Program-made: the position numbers and the translations under genes
DNA from: Xylocopa sonorina
Taxonomy: Eukaryota > Arthropoda > Insecta > Hymenoptera > Apidae
DNA length: 64,000 nt
Direction of reading: 5' to 3'
Assembly: GCF_050948175.1 (NCBI RefSeq)
Contig: NW_027490226.1
Location: 682,001 to 746,000 of the forward strand
Part shown: positions 30,589 through 43,400 of the stretch, one piece after another
How the letters are laid out: the number at the start of each line of letters is the position of its first letter
How positions within the stretch are numbered: position 1 is the stretch's first letter
The notes under the pieces: generated by a model
The model's database searches: none
What the model saw: the letters and a program-made list of their open reading frames with translations, nothing else
What the model was told of the DNA's origin: nothing

Positions 30589-33500
30589 ATGGTGGACACT
30601 GGGGCGGAAATAAATATTATAAAACGTTCGGCTCTAAAAGCATCCGCGCGAATCGATAAGTCCGAGATCGTCATAATAACAGGGGTAACCGATGGCAAAA
30701 CCGCAACCTTAGGGACGGTGAATCTTGTCATTTTCGGTCGCGTCGTTCCTTTTAATGTGGTCGAGGATGATTTTCCCCTTAAACCAAGCGGGATCCTCGG
30801 CTCCGGGTTCTGTATGGACGCAGAAATCTCTTTTCCAAATAAAATAATCAAATGGAATGGTAAGAGAATTCCTTTCGAAGACGATATCGAAGCACTCGAG
30901 GAACCGTCACCGGACTCGAAAATAAAGCCTCTCCTATCGCCGAAACGTAAACAAGCGCCGCGCACGGAATCTATTCCCCCTCCGCCGCCGCGTAAATCAT
31001 CGCCTCCGCTGAAACGCGATGCAGCAACGAAATCGAAGCTTCGAACGCAAGACAAAGCAGCTTCTCCGAAGTCAGGAGACCGTATCTCCATTCCGCCGAG
31101 ATCAAATATCGGTATCAAGGTCCGCGTAGTTAATTCGAACCTCGCGGAAGGTATAATTCCTCGTATCGATCTTGCGCCGGGTATATTTTTCGGAAACGCT
31201 CTCGTCAGAGTAATTCGGGGCAAAGCGGTAACTCGAATAATTAATTCATCCGACCGCGCCGTCGAAATCGCGTTACCAGAAATCGTACTTGAGCCCGCGC
31301 AAATCATGACTCCCCTCCATAAGGAGGAAAGTCCATCGCTCTATCCGGTTTTTTCTAAATCTACTAAATCTAACGTATCCGCCGTACCGATCGGCTCATC
31401 CCAAAAAGGGAAAACTTCTATTTCTTTCTCGAATCAGACACCATATTCGACAATCGAAACTCCTCCTTCGCGTTGCAAAATCGCGAATACTCAGCAAATC
31501 TCCTATGCTCAGGCGGTTAAAAATAATGTACAACAGGCGCCGTTAAAACAAACATCGAAATCCGCCAACCTTTCGAAATCTCGCTTAGATCGAATTCTTA
31601 GTCTCCTCCGTCTCGACCACCTCAACGCAGAGGAAAGAGAGCACGTCGTCCGTCTCGTTCAAAGCACGCAGGAGCTTTTTCACATTGAGGGGGATAAATT
31701 AGGGCATACGTCAGCAACCACGCACAAGATTCCAACCGTCGACGACCGCCCCGTCAATGTGAAACAATACCGTTTCCCACCAGCTCATAAGGAGGAGATT
31801 CGACGACAAGTCGACAAATTTTTACAAAATGGTGTCATCTCTCCGTCAAAATCACCATATAATTCGCCATTGTGGGTTGTCCCAAAGAAACCGGACTCCT
31901 TGGGCAACAAGCAATGGCGCGTCGTCATCGACTACCGCGCACTCAATGAGAAATCTGTCGCCGATGCCTATCCCCTCCCTTGCATTACCGAGATACTTGA
32001 TCAGCTCGGGAGTGCGAAGTATTTTAGTACATTCGATCTCGCGAGCGGATTTCACCAGATCCCAATGGAGCCCGCCGATGCTCCCAAAACTGCTTTTTCG
32101 ACGCCTCACGGGCATTATGAATTTAAAAGAATGCCATTCGGATTAAAAAATGCGCCAGCAACGTTCCAACGACTTATGGACAATGTCCTGTCCGGTCTCC
32201 AGGGGAACGAAATTTTCGTCTATTTGGACGATATTGTTATCTACGCTAGCTCTCTTCAAGAACATCGACTTAAATTCGAGAAATTAACTCAACGGCTCAA
32301 AGAAGCTAATTTAGTATTGCAGCCGGATAAGTGCGAATTCTTGAGGAGAGAAGTAAGCTATTTGGGTCATATTATCAGTGAGCACGGTGTAAAACCTGAC
32401 CCTGCGAAAATTAGCGCCGTCAAAAATTTTCCGCGCCCGCGCAACGCGAAACAGATCAAACAATTCCTCGGGCTCGCGGGATACTACAGGCGGTTCATCG
32501 CAAATTTTTCTAATATTGCTAAGCCACTTACAAATTTGTTAAAAAAAGACGCGCCCTTTGTATGGCGTAACGAGCAAGAGAATTCATTCGTCAAACTCCG
32601 AGATTGCCTATGCGAAGCGCCTATCTTGCAGTACCCCAACTTCAAACAACCATTCGTGATAACGACCGACGCGTCCGCCGAAGCTATTGGTGCTATCTTG
32701 AGTCAAGGACCAATAGGCCGCGACTTGCCAATCGCGTACACGTCGCGACTGTTAAACGCTGCGGAGAAAAACTACTCCACGATCGAGAAGGAGTGTCTGG
32801 CGATTGTCTACGCCGTCCATTACTTTCGTCCATACATATACGGTAATCAATTCAAACTCGTTACCGACCATCGACCGTTAGTGTGGATGAATTCGGTCAA
32901 GGACCCGTCAAGTAGACTCGTACGGTGGAGGCTTAAGTTAGCGGAATTTGACTACGAGATGGTCTATAAAAGTGGAAAAACGAACCTTAATACGGACGCA
33001 TTGTCGCGGAATCCCGCTCAAATTTTTCCGCTCTCGTATTCAGAAAACTCGGAGGACGACATCTTCGATGTGCCTCCGGAAACCCGTAAAAAGTATACCA
33101 CACTAGCGCCTCCTCCTACTCCGGTAACATCAGAACCTGAATTACCGACTCCAGGCACGTCCTTCCGTACCAACACAGCACCACCTCCGCAAGTCGCCAG
33201 CGACAGCACCGACTTCTATACTCCTGCTCCAAATGAATTTTTCCGACGCGAACCTCTATTTAATTTCAGCCGTGACGCATTATCAACGCGACGAGACAAT
33301 GTAGTTGTCTTCGTCACGCAATCTGGGCACCCCTATGACACGGGCGCCAAAGATCTAGCGAACGCTGAAAAATTCCTTCCAAACAAAAATCACGTTCTTA
33401 CCAAAGCCAAAGTCATACAAATCGGAAACGAATTCCAAATCCAGCTTCCAATCATCGAACATTCCACCAGATCAATCAATTTCCAGACCGTAATAGAAAC

Positions 33501-35307
33501 ATTCAGATCCTTGTGCGACGTTGTAAACGAATTACAATTACAAACATTTAGTATCGCACAAACCTATCTAGACTCCGTATCCTGGTCCCGAATCCAGAAA
33601 ATCCTTCAGGACCTGGTTTATGAAACAACTGTCCAGATTACGGTCTGCCAGGGCCTCATTAAAACCCCTTCGGTCGAAGAGCGACTGAAAATAATAAGAG
33701 AAAACCACGACTCCCCTGTGGGAGGTCACAAAGGGGTTAATAAAACTTATTCTCGCATCAGACAACAATACTTTTGGCCAAACATGAAAACACAAATACA
33801 AGAATATATTGGCAAATGTAAAAGTTGTCAGACAGAGAAACTGGTCCGGGTAAAGACCAGACAGCCTCTCACTTTAACCGACACCCCTGGCAGGGCATTC
33901 GATAAGATTTCAATGGACGTAATGGGTCCTCTTCCCGAAACTTCCGACGGTTATACAAGTATCCTCACGATCCAAGATCTCCTCACTAAATACTCAGTCG
34001 CAGTTCCTCTCAAAACCACCACCGCAGTAGACATTGCCGAAGCTTTAATAAAAGAATTCATTTGTAAATTCGGATGCCCGAAAGGCATACTCACGGACCA
34101 AGGTTCGAACTTTATAAACAGCTTGATTAAAGCCATAGCAATCAAATTCCGTATTAAGCAATACAAGTCCACTGCGTTCCATCCACAGACAAACGGGTCC
34201 GTTGAACGATCTCACCACGTCCTGGCCGAATATCTGAAGCATTACATAGAGTCGAGTAACGATTGGGTGAATTGGTTACCGTATGCAATGTTTTCATACA
34301 ACACCAGTGTGCACGAGGGTACATTATACACCCCACACGAACTAGTGTTCGGCAGGATAGCTAGGACGCCGTCAGCCACTCCTTTTCAGGACAGCTCTGA
34401 TAACGAAACTTATAGCGATTATCTTATACAACTTCAGGAGAAAATCTCGAAATCTCAGGATTTGGCTAAAGCCAATCTAGACAATGCGAAACGACGTTCT
34501 AAATATTATTATGACCGAAATCTCAATGTCCAAAACTTCGAGGTAGGCCAATGGGTCTATCTTTTAAAAGAGCCGAACAAACATAAGTTCCAGGCACAGT
34601 ATTCTGGACCGTACCGTATCCTCGAAATTTTGGGCAATTGTAATGTTAAGCTGAATGTAAAAGGGCGCCATAAAATTGTTCATACGAACAAAATCAAAAT
34701 TTGTAAACGAATGCATAGTATGCAGATTGTGGATGCTAGTGAAAGAAAAGTGCGAAAAACTGAAAATGAAGTCAGTGAGAGCAGTGACATTCAAACGAAC
34801 GCTGAAAGTGAAAGCGACGAAAGTGCCTGCAATCCGAAGGAAGCCCGCAGTCACGGTCCAATCTCCAAACGTTATCGCCAGGATCAACCAGGCGAAAAAC
34901 CTCAGATTCCGCAGCATCCAGCCGACAGGACCAAGAGAAGGATCCAGCATCCCGAAATCTACCCAACAGACAAGAGATCTCGGCATGGCCGAGATTCTTT
35001 TTCCAAGGGGGGTGGTGTAACGTCAGGCGTACCGCCTGCCACCCTCCGGCGTCCACCTCATCATCCCCAGCATCCGTATCCGGAGCCCCTGCACACGGGC
35101 CACCCGCCGACTCGCCGTCCCTACAGAAGGAGACAAAGGTACGAGAGGGAAGAGGGATGCAGCATGCCGCGCCCACGCGCGATCTCCACACACGAGGGGG
35201 AGGACTTCACCCCGTATTACGAGGGCGAGGAGCTCTCCGACACATACTGGGTCGAATCCCCAGCGATCACGAAGCCCTATACGTACTTCTCGTACATGTG
35301 GGATTAG
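30589..35307 (+). CDS. pol: Pol polyprotein (PR-RT-RNase H-IN), copy 3
   Basis: This is an intact frame of 1572 residues from the first ATG, three fewer than copy 1 because the proline-rich linker after the protease is 9 bp shorter. All catalytic motifs seen in copy 1 are present: DTGA protease, FDLASGF and YLDD reverse transcriptase, TTDAS RNase H, HHCC and DX35E integrase, and the GPY/F module. It would convert element RNA to DNA and integrate it. The final 97 codons lie in the 3' LTR (35016 onward), ending in YFSYMWD. Substitutions against copy 1 are few after the linker (for example NTDALS for NADALS, LVYET for LFYET). With gag also open, this copy could be active. Confidence 0.95.
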   Translation: MVDTGAEINIIKRSALKASARIDKSEIVIITGVTDGKTATLGTVNLVIFGRVVPFNVVEDDFPLKPSGILGSGFCMDAEISFPNKIIKWNGKRIPFEDDIEALEEPSPDSKIKPLLSPKRKQAPRTESIPPPPPRKSSPPLKRDAATKSKLRTQDKAASPKSGDRISIPPRSNIGIKVRVVNSNLAEGIIPRIDLAPGIFFGNALVRVIRGKAVTRIINSSDRAVEIALPEIVLEPAQIMTPLHKEESPSLYPVFSKSTKSNVSAVPIGSSQKGKTSISFSNQTPYSTIETPPSRCKIANTQQISYAQAVKNNVQQAPLKQTSKSANLSKSRLDRILSLLRLDHLNAEEREHVVRLVQSTQELFHIEGDKLGHTSATTHKIPTVDDRPVNVKQYRFPPAHKEEIRRQVDKFLQNGVISPSKSPYNSPLWVVPKKPDSLGNKQWRVVIDYRALNEKSVADAYPLPCITEILDQLGSAKYFSTFDLASGFHQIPMEPADAPKTAFSTPHGHYEFKRMPFGLKNAPATFQRLMDNVLSGLQGNEIFVYLDDIVIYASSLQEHRLKFEKLTQRLKEANLVLQPDKCEFLRREVSYLGHIISEHGVKPDPAKISAVKNFPRPRNAKQIKQFLGLAGYYRRFIANFSNIAKPLTNLLKKDAPFVWRNEQENSFVKLRDCLCEAPILQYPNFKQPFVITTDASAEAIGAILSQGPIGRDLPIAYTSRLLNAAEKNYSTIEKECLAIVYAVHYFRPYIYGNQFKLVTDHRPLVWMNSVKDPSSRLVRWRLKLAEFDYEMVYKSGKTNLNTDALSRNPAQIFPLSYSENSEDDIFDVPPETRKKYTTLAPPPTPVTSEPELPTPGTSFRTNTAPPPQVASDSTDFYTPAPNEFFRREPLFNFSRDALSTRRDNVVVFVTQSGHPYDTGAKDLANAEKFLPNKNHVLTKAKVIQIGNEFQIQLPIIEHSTRSINFQTVIETFRSLCDVVNELQLQTFSIAQTYLDSVSWSRIQKILQDLVYETTVQITVCQGLIKTPSVEERLKIIRENHDSPVGGHKGVNKTYSRIRQQYFWPNMKTQIQEYIGKCKSCQTEKLVRVKTRQPLTLTDTPGRAFDKISMDVMGPLPETSDGYTSILTIQDLLTKYSVAVPLKTTTAVDIAEALIKEFICKFGCPKGILTDQGSNFINSLIKAIAIKFRIKQYKSTAFHPQTNGSVERSHHVLAEYLKHYIESSNDWVNWLPYAMFSYNTSVHEGTLYTPHELVFGRIARTPSATPFQDSSDNETYSDYLIQLQEKISKSQDLAKANLDNAKRRSKYYYDRNLNVQNFEVGQWVYLLKEPNKHKFQAQYSGPYRILEILGNCNVKLNVKGRHKIVHTNKIKICKRMHSMQIVDASERKVRKTENEVSESSDIQTNAESESDESACNPKEARSHGPISKRYRQDQPGEKPQIPQHPADRTKRRIQHPEIYPTDKRSRHGRDSFSKGGGVTSGVPPATLRRPPHHPQHPYPEPLHTGHPPTRRPYRRRQRYEREEGCSMPRPRAISTHEGEDFTPYYEGEELSDTYWVESPAITKPYTYFSYMWD
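34977..35015 (+). other. Hairpin and polypurine tract, copy 3
   Basis: The 8-bp-stem hairpin is at 34977-34995 and CCAAGGGGGGTGG at 35003-35015, directly before the LTR. Both are the same as in copies 1 and 2. Confidence 0.8.
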
Positions 35308-36541
35308 AATAAGCACACTACTCACCTATGTACATACACACCAACACACACCTAGATTTAAGTAAATATATGTATATATTTTATTCATGCACGGTTATGT
35401 TCCGTGCACTCGCGCGCACACTCGACGCTCGCGGCTCACGCTTAACGCGGGCCGCGCCCCACTCCGAACGGCCGCCCCACCACGAGGGCCGAGCGGCCGC
35501 CCTACTCCGACCGTCCGCCCCACCGCGAGGGCCCAGCGACTCGCGCGCCGCGCGACCCGAGGAGGTCGCGGACGCGAGATCCGAGAGTCAGTTCTCATCT
35601 CATCTCCGAACTGGAGAGTTGCTAACTCATCTCCGAACCGAGGAGTTCTAATCCAGCATCCGAACGATGCACCTCCGATCCGAGCAATAGGCTCATTCGC
35701 AACGAGCAATTAGCTCTAATGCATTCGTCTCTATCCATACTCCCATAGCGGAGTCCATTCGATACTTTATACTATTTCTAATTCTCATTGTAATCGCTAG
35801 TCAGTAACTTAGAACTTAGTCAAGTGTATTTAGTATAGTGAAATCATAGAATATAGTTTATTTTTACCAGATCCAAAGTATCTTTATTCGAGTCCAAATA
35901 CAATTCCTTAATTCTACTCCACGGGTACGCTCGCGATTATTCTATTTCTATATCTCATCTGCGATAGTCTTGAGGCTCGACGACTAGAGCGAACCAGCGC
36001 TTAGTTGCTCCATCCTCACTTCTACCGTATACAGAATATCTTGCGCCCAGGTTGATCCCGGTAAGCTAGAGCGAACCAACGCTTAGCCGCGCCGTACTCG
36101 ACCGAAGTTCAAGTATTCTCGACGAGCCTTGCACCTCCGACAAAGCGTACACGACGCGCGGGGAGGAGAGAGTTTATTCGTCGTCGGGAATACGTGGGTG
36201 ATGCACGCTCGGGAATACGTGGGTGATGCACCAGAATATTCAATTTCCTGCGTTCGAGTCCTGGTTCCTGTGAAGGAGGTTTCCTTCGCCGCACGACCCG
36301 TACCTCCGTTCCAGCCGTACGCCGCCGCCATCCCGGTTGCGGATCCAAGGCGCTCCAGGTACCTGGAAAGAGAAATCAGACAGCGGAATCAAGCCTTCGC
36401 AAGGTAAGTTTAGTGTTAATTACCGTTTTATCGAGTCCGAAACGCCAACGAACCCGGTCCGGACGCAATTCGCGTTATTTTCGGGAACGGTTACGACTTT
36501 GTGCCACCGTTGCGAGCGCAACCGCACCTCGGGACGTGACA
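35016..36541 (+). repeat. 3' LTR of copy 3 (1526 bp)
   Basis: It is 19 bp longer than the 5' LTR because of a tandem duplication around CGGGAATACGTGGGTGATGC at about 36186-36230. It carries the pol tail to 35307. The duplication breaks the internal LTR frame, so that frame is not required for this copy. Confidence 0.95.
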
Positions 36542-36639
36542 CCATGAAACATAGAAATGTGATGCGATATCGCGTTTTAAGAAGCATCAGAAATCTATTG
36601 CTACGATACGTAGACATCTGCAAACGCTATTTCCTTGCA

Positions 36640-39600
36640 AGGAAGTGTCGCATTTACATTCATTTGAAATGTAGACGAGGAAAACATATCACTTCGCAAA
36701 TCATATTATACCTTACCATGAAACATAGAAATGAGATGCGATATCGCGTTTTAAGAATCATAAGAACTCTATTGCTACGACACGTAGACATCTGCAAACG
36801 CTATTGCCTTGCAAGGAAGTGTCGCATTTACATTCATTTGAAGTGTAGACGAGGAATACATAACACTTCGCAAATCATACTATATCTTACCATGAAACAT
36901 AGAATTGAGATGCGATATCGCGTTTTAAGAAGCATTAGAACTCTATTGCTACGATACGTAGACTTCTGCAAACGATATTTCCTAGCGAGGAAGTGTCGCA
37001 TTCATATTCATTTGAAGTGTAGACGAGGAATACATGATACATAGCAAATCATATTATATCTTACCATGAAACATAGAAATGAGATGCGATATCGCGTTTT
37101 AAGAAGCATTAGAAGACTATTGATACGATAGGTAGACATTTGCAATCGCCATTCCCTTGCAAGGAAGTGTCGCATTTACATTCATTTGAATCGTAGACGA
37201 GGAATGCATAACACTTCGCAATGGATATTATATCTTATCATGAAACATAGATATGAGATGCAATATCTCGTTTTAAGAAGCATTTGAACTCTATTGCATC
37301 GATACGTAGACACCTGCAAACGCTATATCCTTGCAAGGAAGTGTCGCATTTACATTCGTTTGAAGTGTAGACGAGGAATACATAACACTTCGCAATGAAT
37401 ATTATATCTTATCTTGAAACAAAGATATGAGATGCAATATCTCGTTTTAAGAAGCATTTGAACTCTATTGCTTCGATACGTAGACGTCTGCAAACGCTAC
37501 TTCCTTGCAAGGAAATGTCGCATTCACATTCATTTGAAGTGTAGACGAGGAATACATAACACTTCGCAATGAATATTATATCTTATCTTGAAACATAGAT
37601 ATGAGATGCAATATCTCGTTTTAAGAAGCATTTGAACTCTATTGCTTCGATACGTAGACGTCTGCAAACGCTGTTTCCTAGCGGGGAAGTATCGCATTCA
37701 CATTCATTTGAAGTGTAGACGAAGAACACACAACACTTCGCAAATCATGTTATATCTTACCATGAACCATAGAAATGAGATGCGATAACACGTTTTAAGA
37801 ATCATATGAACTCTATTGCTATGATACGTAGACATCTGCAAACGCTATATCCTTGCAAGGAAGTGTCGCATTTACTTTCATTTGAATCGTAGACGATGAA
37901 TGCATAACACTTCGCAAATCATATTATATCTTAACATGAAACATAGAAATGAGATGCAATATGGCGTTTTAAGGATCATAAGAACTCTATTGCTACGATA
38001 CGTAGACATCTGCAAACGCTATTTCCTAGCGAGGAAGTGTCGCATTCTCATTCATTTGAAGTGTAGACGAGGAATACATAACACTTCGCAATGAATATTA
38101 TATCTTATCATGAAACATAGATATGAGATGCAATATCTCGTTTTAAGAAGCATGTGAACTCTATTGCTTCGATACGTAGACGTCTGCAAACGCTATTTCC
38201 TTGCAAGGAAGTGTCGCATTTACATTCCTTTGAAGTGTAGACGAGGAGTACATGATACTTCGCAAATCATATTATATCTTACCATGAAACATAAAAATGA
38301 GATGCGATATCGCGTTTTAAGGAGCATTTGAACTTTATTGCTTCGATACGTAGACATTTGCAAACGCCATTCCCTTGCAAGGAAGTGTCGCATTTACATT
38401 CATTTGAATCGTAGACGAGGAATGCATAACACTTCGCAATGAATATTATATCTTATCATGAAACATAGATATGAGATGCAATATCTCGTTTTAAGAAGCA
38501 TTTGAACTCTATTGCATCGATACGTAGACACCTGCAAACGCTATATCCTTGCAAGGAAGTGTCGCATTTACATTCGTTTGAAGTGTAGACGAGGAATACA
38601 TAACACTTCGCAATGAATATTATATCTTATCTTGAAACATAGATATGAGATGCAATATCTCGTTTTAAGAAGCATTTGAACTCTATTGCTTCGATACGTA
38701 GACGTCTGCAAACGCTACTTCCTTGCAAGGAAGTGTCGCATTCACATTCATTTGAAGTGTAGACGAGGAATACATAACACTTCGCAATGAATATTATATC
38801 TTATCTTGAAACATAGATATGAGATGCAATATCTCGTTTTAAGAAGCATTTGAACTCTATTGCTTCGATACGTAGACGTCTGCAAACGCTACTTCCTTGC
38901 AAGGAAGTGTCGCATTTACATTCCTTTGAAGCGTAGACGAGGAATACATGATACTTCGCAAATCATATTATATCTTACCATGAAACATAGAATAGAGTTG
39001 CGATATCGGTGTTTTAAGAAGCATTAGAAAGTTATTGCTACGATACGTAGACATCTGCAAACGCTGTTTCCTAGCGAGGAAGTGTCGCATTCACATTCAT
39101 TTGAAGTGTAGACGAGGAATACATGACACTTCGCATATCATATTATATCTTACCATGAAACATAGAAATGAGATGCGATATCGCGTTCTAAAAAGCTTCA
39201 GAAATCCATTGCTACGATACGTAGACATCTGCAAACGCTATTTCCTTGCCAGGAAGTGTCGCATTCACATTCATTTGAAGTGTAGACGAAGAATACACAA
39301 CACTTCGCAAATCATGTTATATCTTACCATGGAACATAGAAATGAGATGCGATATCACGTTTGAAGAATCATAAGAGCTCTATTGCTATGATACGTAGAC
39401 ATCTGCAAACGCTATTGCCTTGCAAGGATGTGTCGCATTTACATTCATTTGAAGTGTAGACGGGGAATACATAACACTTCGCAAATCATATTATATCTTA
39501 CCATGAAACATAGAAATGAGATGCGATATCGCGTTTTAAGAAGCTTTAGAACTCTATTGCTATGATACGTAGACATCTGCAAACGCTATTTCCTTGCAAC

Positions 39601-40490
39601 GATGTGTCGCATTTACATTCATTTGAAGTGTAGACGAGGAATACATAACACTTCGCAAATCATATTATATCTTACCATGAAACATAGAAATGAGATGCGA
39701 TATTGCATTCTAAGAAGCATCAGAAATCCATTGCTACGATACGTAGACATCTGCAAACGCTATTTCCTAGCGGGGAAGTGTCGCATTCACATTCATTTGA
39801 AGTGTAGACGAGGAATACATAACACTTCGCAATGAATATTATATCTTATCTTGAAACATAGATATGAGATGCAATATCTCGTTTTAAGAAGCATTTGAAC
39901 TCTATTGCTTCGATACGTAGACGTCTGCAAACGCTACTTCCTTGCAAGGAAGTGTCGCATTCACATTCATTTGAAGTGTAGACGAGGAATACATAACACT
40001 TCGCAATGAATATTATATCTTATCTTGAAACATAGATATGAGATGCAATATCTCGTTTTAAGAAGCATTTGAACTCTATTGCTTCGATACGTAGACGTCT
40101 GCAAACGCTGTTTCCTAGCGGGGAAGTATCGCATTCACATTCATTTGAAGTGTAGACGAAGAACACACAACACTTCGCAAATCATGTTATATCTTACCAT
40201 GAAACATAGAAATGAGATGCGATATCACGTTTTAAGAATCATATGAATTCTATTGCTATGATACGTAGACATCTGCAAACGCTATATCCTTGCAAGGAAG
40301 TGTCGCATTTACTTTCATTTGAATCGTAGACGAGGAATGCATAACACTTCGCAATGAATATTATATCTTATCATGAAACATAGATATGAGATGCAATATC
40401 TCGTTCTAAGAAGCATTATAACTCTATTGCTACGATACCTAGACATCTGCAGACGCTATTTCCTAGCGAGGAAGTGTCGCATTCACATTC
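36640..40490 (+). repeat. Satellite block paralogous to S2
   Basis: This block follows 12776-15800 in order and shares rare variants: GAGGAAAACATATC, TAGACTTCTGC, CGCCATTCCC, CTTAACATGAAAC and GACGATGAATGC. The offset is 23864 at the left and 24734 further right, so blocks of whole monomers (five between these points) were inserted or lost. It shows that the right flanks of copies 1 and 3 derive from a common array block. Confidence 0.85.
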
Positions 40491-43400
40491 ATTGAAGTGT
40501 AGACGATGAATGCATAACACTTCGCAAATCATATTATATCTTACCATGAAACATAGAAATGAGATGCAATATGGCGTTTTAAGGATCATAAGAACTCTAT
40601 TGCTACGATACGTAGACATCTGCAAACGCTATTTCCTTGCAAGGAAGTGTCGCATTTACATTCATTTGAATCGTAGACGAGGAATACATGGTACTTCGCA
40701 AATCATATTATATCTTACCATGAACATAGAAATGAGATGCTATATCGCGTTCTAAGAAGCATCAGAAATCCATTGCTACGATACGTAGACATATGCAAAC
40801 GCTATTTCCTTGCGAGGAAGTGTCGCATTTACATTCATTGATCGTACACGAGGCATGCATAACACTTCGCAATGAATATTATATCTTATCATGAAACATA
40901 GATAAGAGATGCAATATCTCGTTTAAGAAGCATTAGAACTCTATTGCTACGATACCTAGACATCTGCAGACGCTATTTCCTAGCGAGGAAGTGTCGCATC
41001 ACATTCATTTGAAGTGTAGACGAGGAATACATAACACTTCGCTAATCATATTATACCTTACCATGAAACATAGAAATGAGATGCGATATCGCGTTTAAGA
41101 AGCATAAGAACTTTATTGCTACGATACGTAGACATCTGCAAACGCAATTTCTAGCGAGGAAGTGTCGCATTCACATTCATTTGAAGTGTAGACGAGGAAT
41201 ACATAACAGTTCGCAATGAATATTATATCTTATCATGAGACATAGATAAGAGATGCATATCTCGTTTTAAGAAGCATCAGAACTCTATTGCTACGATACC
41301 TAGACATCTGCAGACGCTATTTCCTTGCAAGGAAGTGTCGCATTTACATTCATTTGAATCGTAGACGAGGAATGCATAACACATCGCAATGAATATTATA
41401 TCTTATCATGAACACAGATATGAGATGCAATATCTCGTTTTAAGAAGCATTTGAACTCTATTGCTTCGATACGTAGACATCTGGAAACGCTATTCCTTGC
41501 AAGGAAGTGTCGCATTTACGTTCATTTGAAGTGTAGACGAGGAATACATGACACTTCGCAAATCATATTATATCTTACCATTAAACATAGAAGTGTGTTG
41601 CGATATCGGGGTTTTAAGAAGCATTAGAAAGCTATTGCTACGATACGTAGACATCTGCAAACGCTATTTCTAGCGGGGAAGTATCGCATTCACATTCATT
41701 TGAAGTGTAGACGAAGAATACACAACACTTCGCATATCATGTTATATTGTACCATGAGACATAGAAATGAGATGCGATATCACGTTTCAAGAATCATATG
41801 AACTCTATTGCTATGATACGTAGACATCTGCAAACGCTATTTCCATGCAAGGAAGTGTCGCATTTACATTCATTTGAATCGTAGACGAGAATACATAACA
41901 CTTCGCAAATCATATTACAATTTACCATGAAACATAGAAATGAGATGCGATATCGCGTCTTAAGAAGCATTAGAACACTATTGCTACAATAGGTAGACAT
42001 TTGCAAACGCTATTTCCTTGCAAGGACGTGTCGCATTTACATTCATTTGAATCGTAGACGAGGAATGCATAACACTTCGCAGTGAATATTATATCTTATC
42101 AGGAAACATAGATATGTGATGCTATATCGCGTTTTAAGAAGCATCAGAAATCCATTGCTACGATACGTAGACATCTGCAAACGCTATTTCCTTGCGAGGA
42201 AATGTCGCATTTACATTCATTGAATCGTAGACGAGGAATGCATACACTTCGCAATGAATATTATATCTAATCATGAAACATAGATAAGAGATGCAATATC
42301 TCGTTTTAAGAAGCATTAGAACTCTATTGCTACGATACCTAGACATCTGCAGACGCTATTTCCTAGCGAGGAAGTGTCGCATTCACATTCATTGAAGTGT
42401 AGACGAGGAATACATAACACTTCGCAAATCATATTATACCTTACCATGAAACATAGAAATGAGATGCGATATCGCGTTTTAAGAAGCATAAGAACTTTAT
42501 TGCTACGATACGTAGACATCTGCAAACGCTATTTCCTAGCGAGGAAGTGTCGCATTCACATTCATTTGAAGTGTAGACGAGGAATACATAACAGTTCGCA
42601 ATGAATATTATATCTTATCATGAGACATAGATATGAGATGCAATATCTCGTTTTAAGAAGCATTTGAACTCTATTGCTTCGATACGTAGACGTCTGCAAA
42701 CGCTATTTCCTTGCAAGGAAGTGTCGCATTTACATTCATTTGAAGTGTAGACGAGGAATACATAACCCTTCGCAAATCATATTATATCTTACCATGAAAC
42801 ATAGAAATGAGATGCGATATCGCGTTTTAAGAATCATAAGAACTCTATTGCTACGATACGTAGACATCTGCAAACGCTATTTCCTAGCGAGGAAATGTCG
42901 CATTCACATTCATTTGAAGTGTGGGCCGAGGAATACGTAACACTTCGCAAATCATATTATATCTTACAATGAAACATTTAAATGAGATGCGATATCGCGT
43001 TCTAAGAGCATCAGAAATCCAATGCTACGATACGTAGACATATGCAAACGCTATTTTCCTTGCGAGGAGTGTCGCATTTACATTCATTTGAATCGCAGAC
43101 GAGGAATGCACAACACTTCGCAATGAATATTATATCTTATCATGAAACATAGATAAGAGATGCAATATCTCGTTTTAAGAAGCATTAGAACTCTATTGCT
43201 ACGATACCTAGACATCTGCAGACGCTATTTCCTAGCGAGGAAGTGTCGCATTCACATTCATTTGAAGTGTAGACGAGGAATACATAACACTTCGCAAATC
43301 ATATTATACCTTACCATGAATATAGAATTGAGATGCGATATCCCGTGTTAAGAATCATAAGATCTCTATTGCTACGATAGGTTAGACATCTGCAAACGCT

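Larger units (their letters stand above)
27609..36541 (+). mobile_element. Ty3/gypsy LTR retrotransposon, copy 3, full length (8933 bp)
   Basis: This is a complete plus-strand copy with open gag and pol and a clean 4-bp duplication, so it is a candidate for an autonomous element. Both LTRs lack the 81-bp segment and have two 27-bp units with their own sequence variants. The LTRs differ from each other at a handful of bases (for example near 27803, 28101, 28266 and 28525) and by a 19-bp tandem duplication in the 3' LTR. Its pol is nearly identical to that of copy 1 from the linker on. Confidence 0.96.

Noticed and set aside
40416..42525. Minus-strand frames of 60-70 codons in the satellite
   Set aside because: They are reverse shadows of the monomer, limited by recurrent stops, without coding features.
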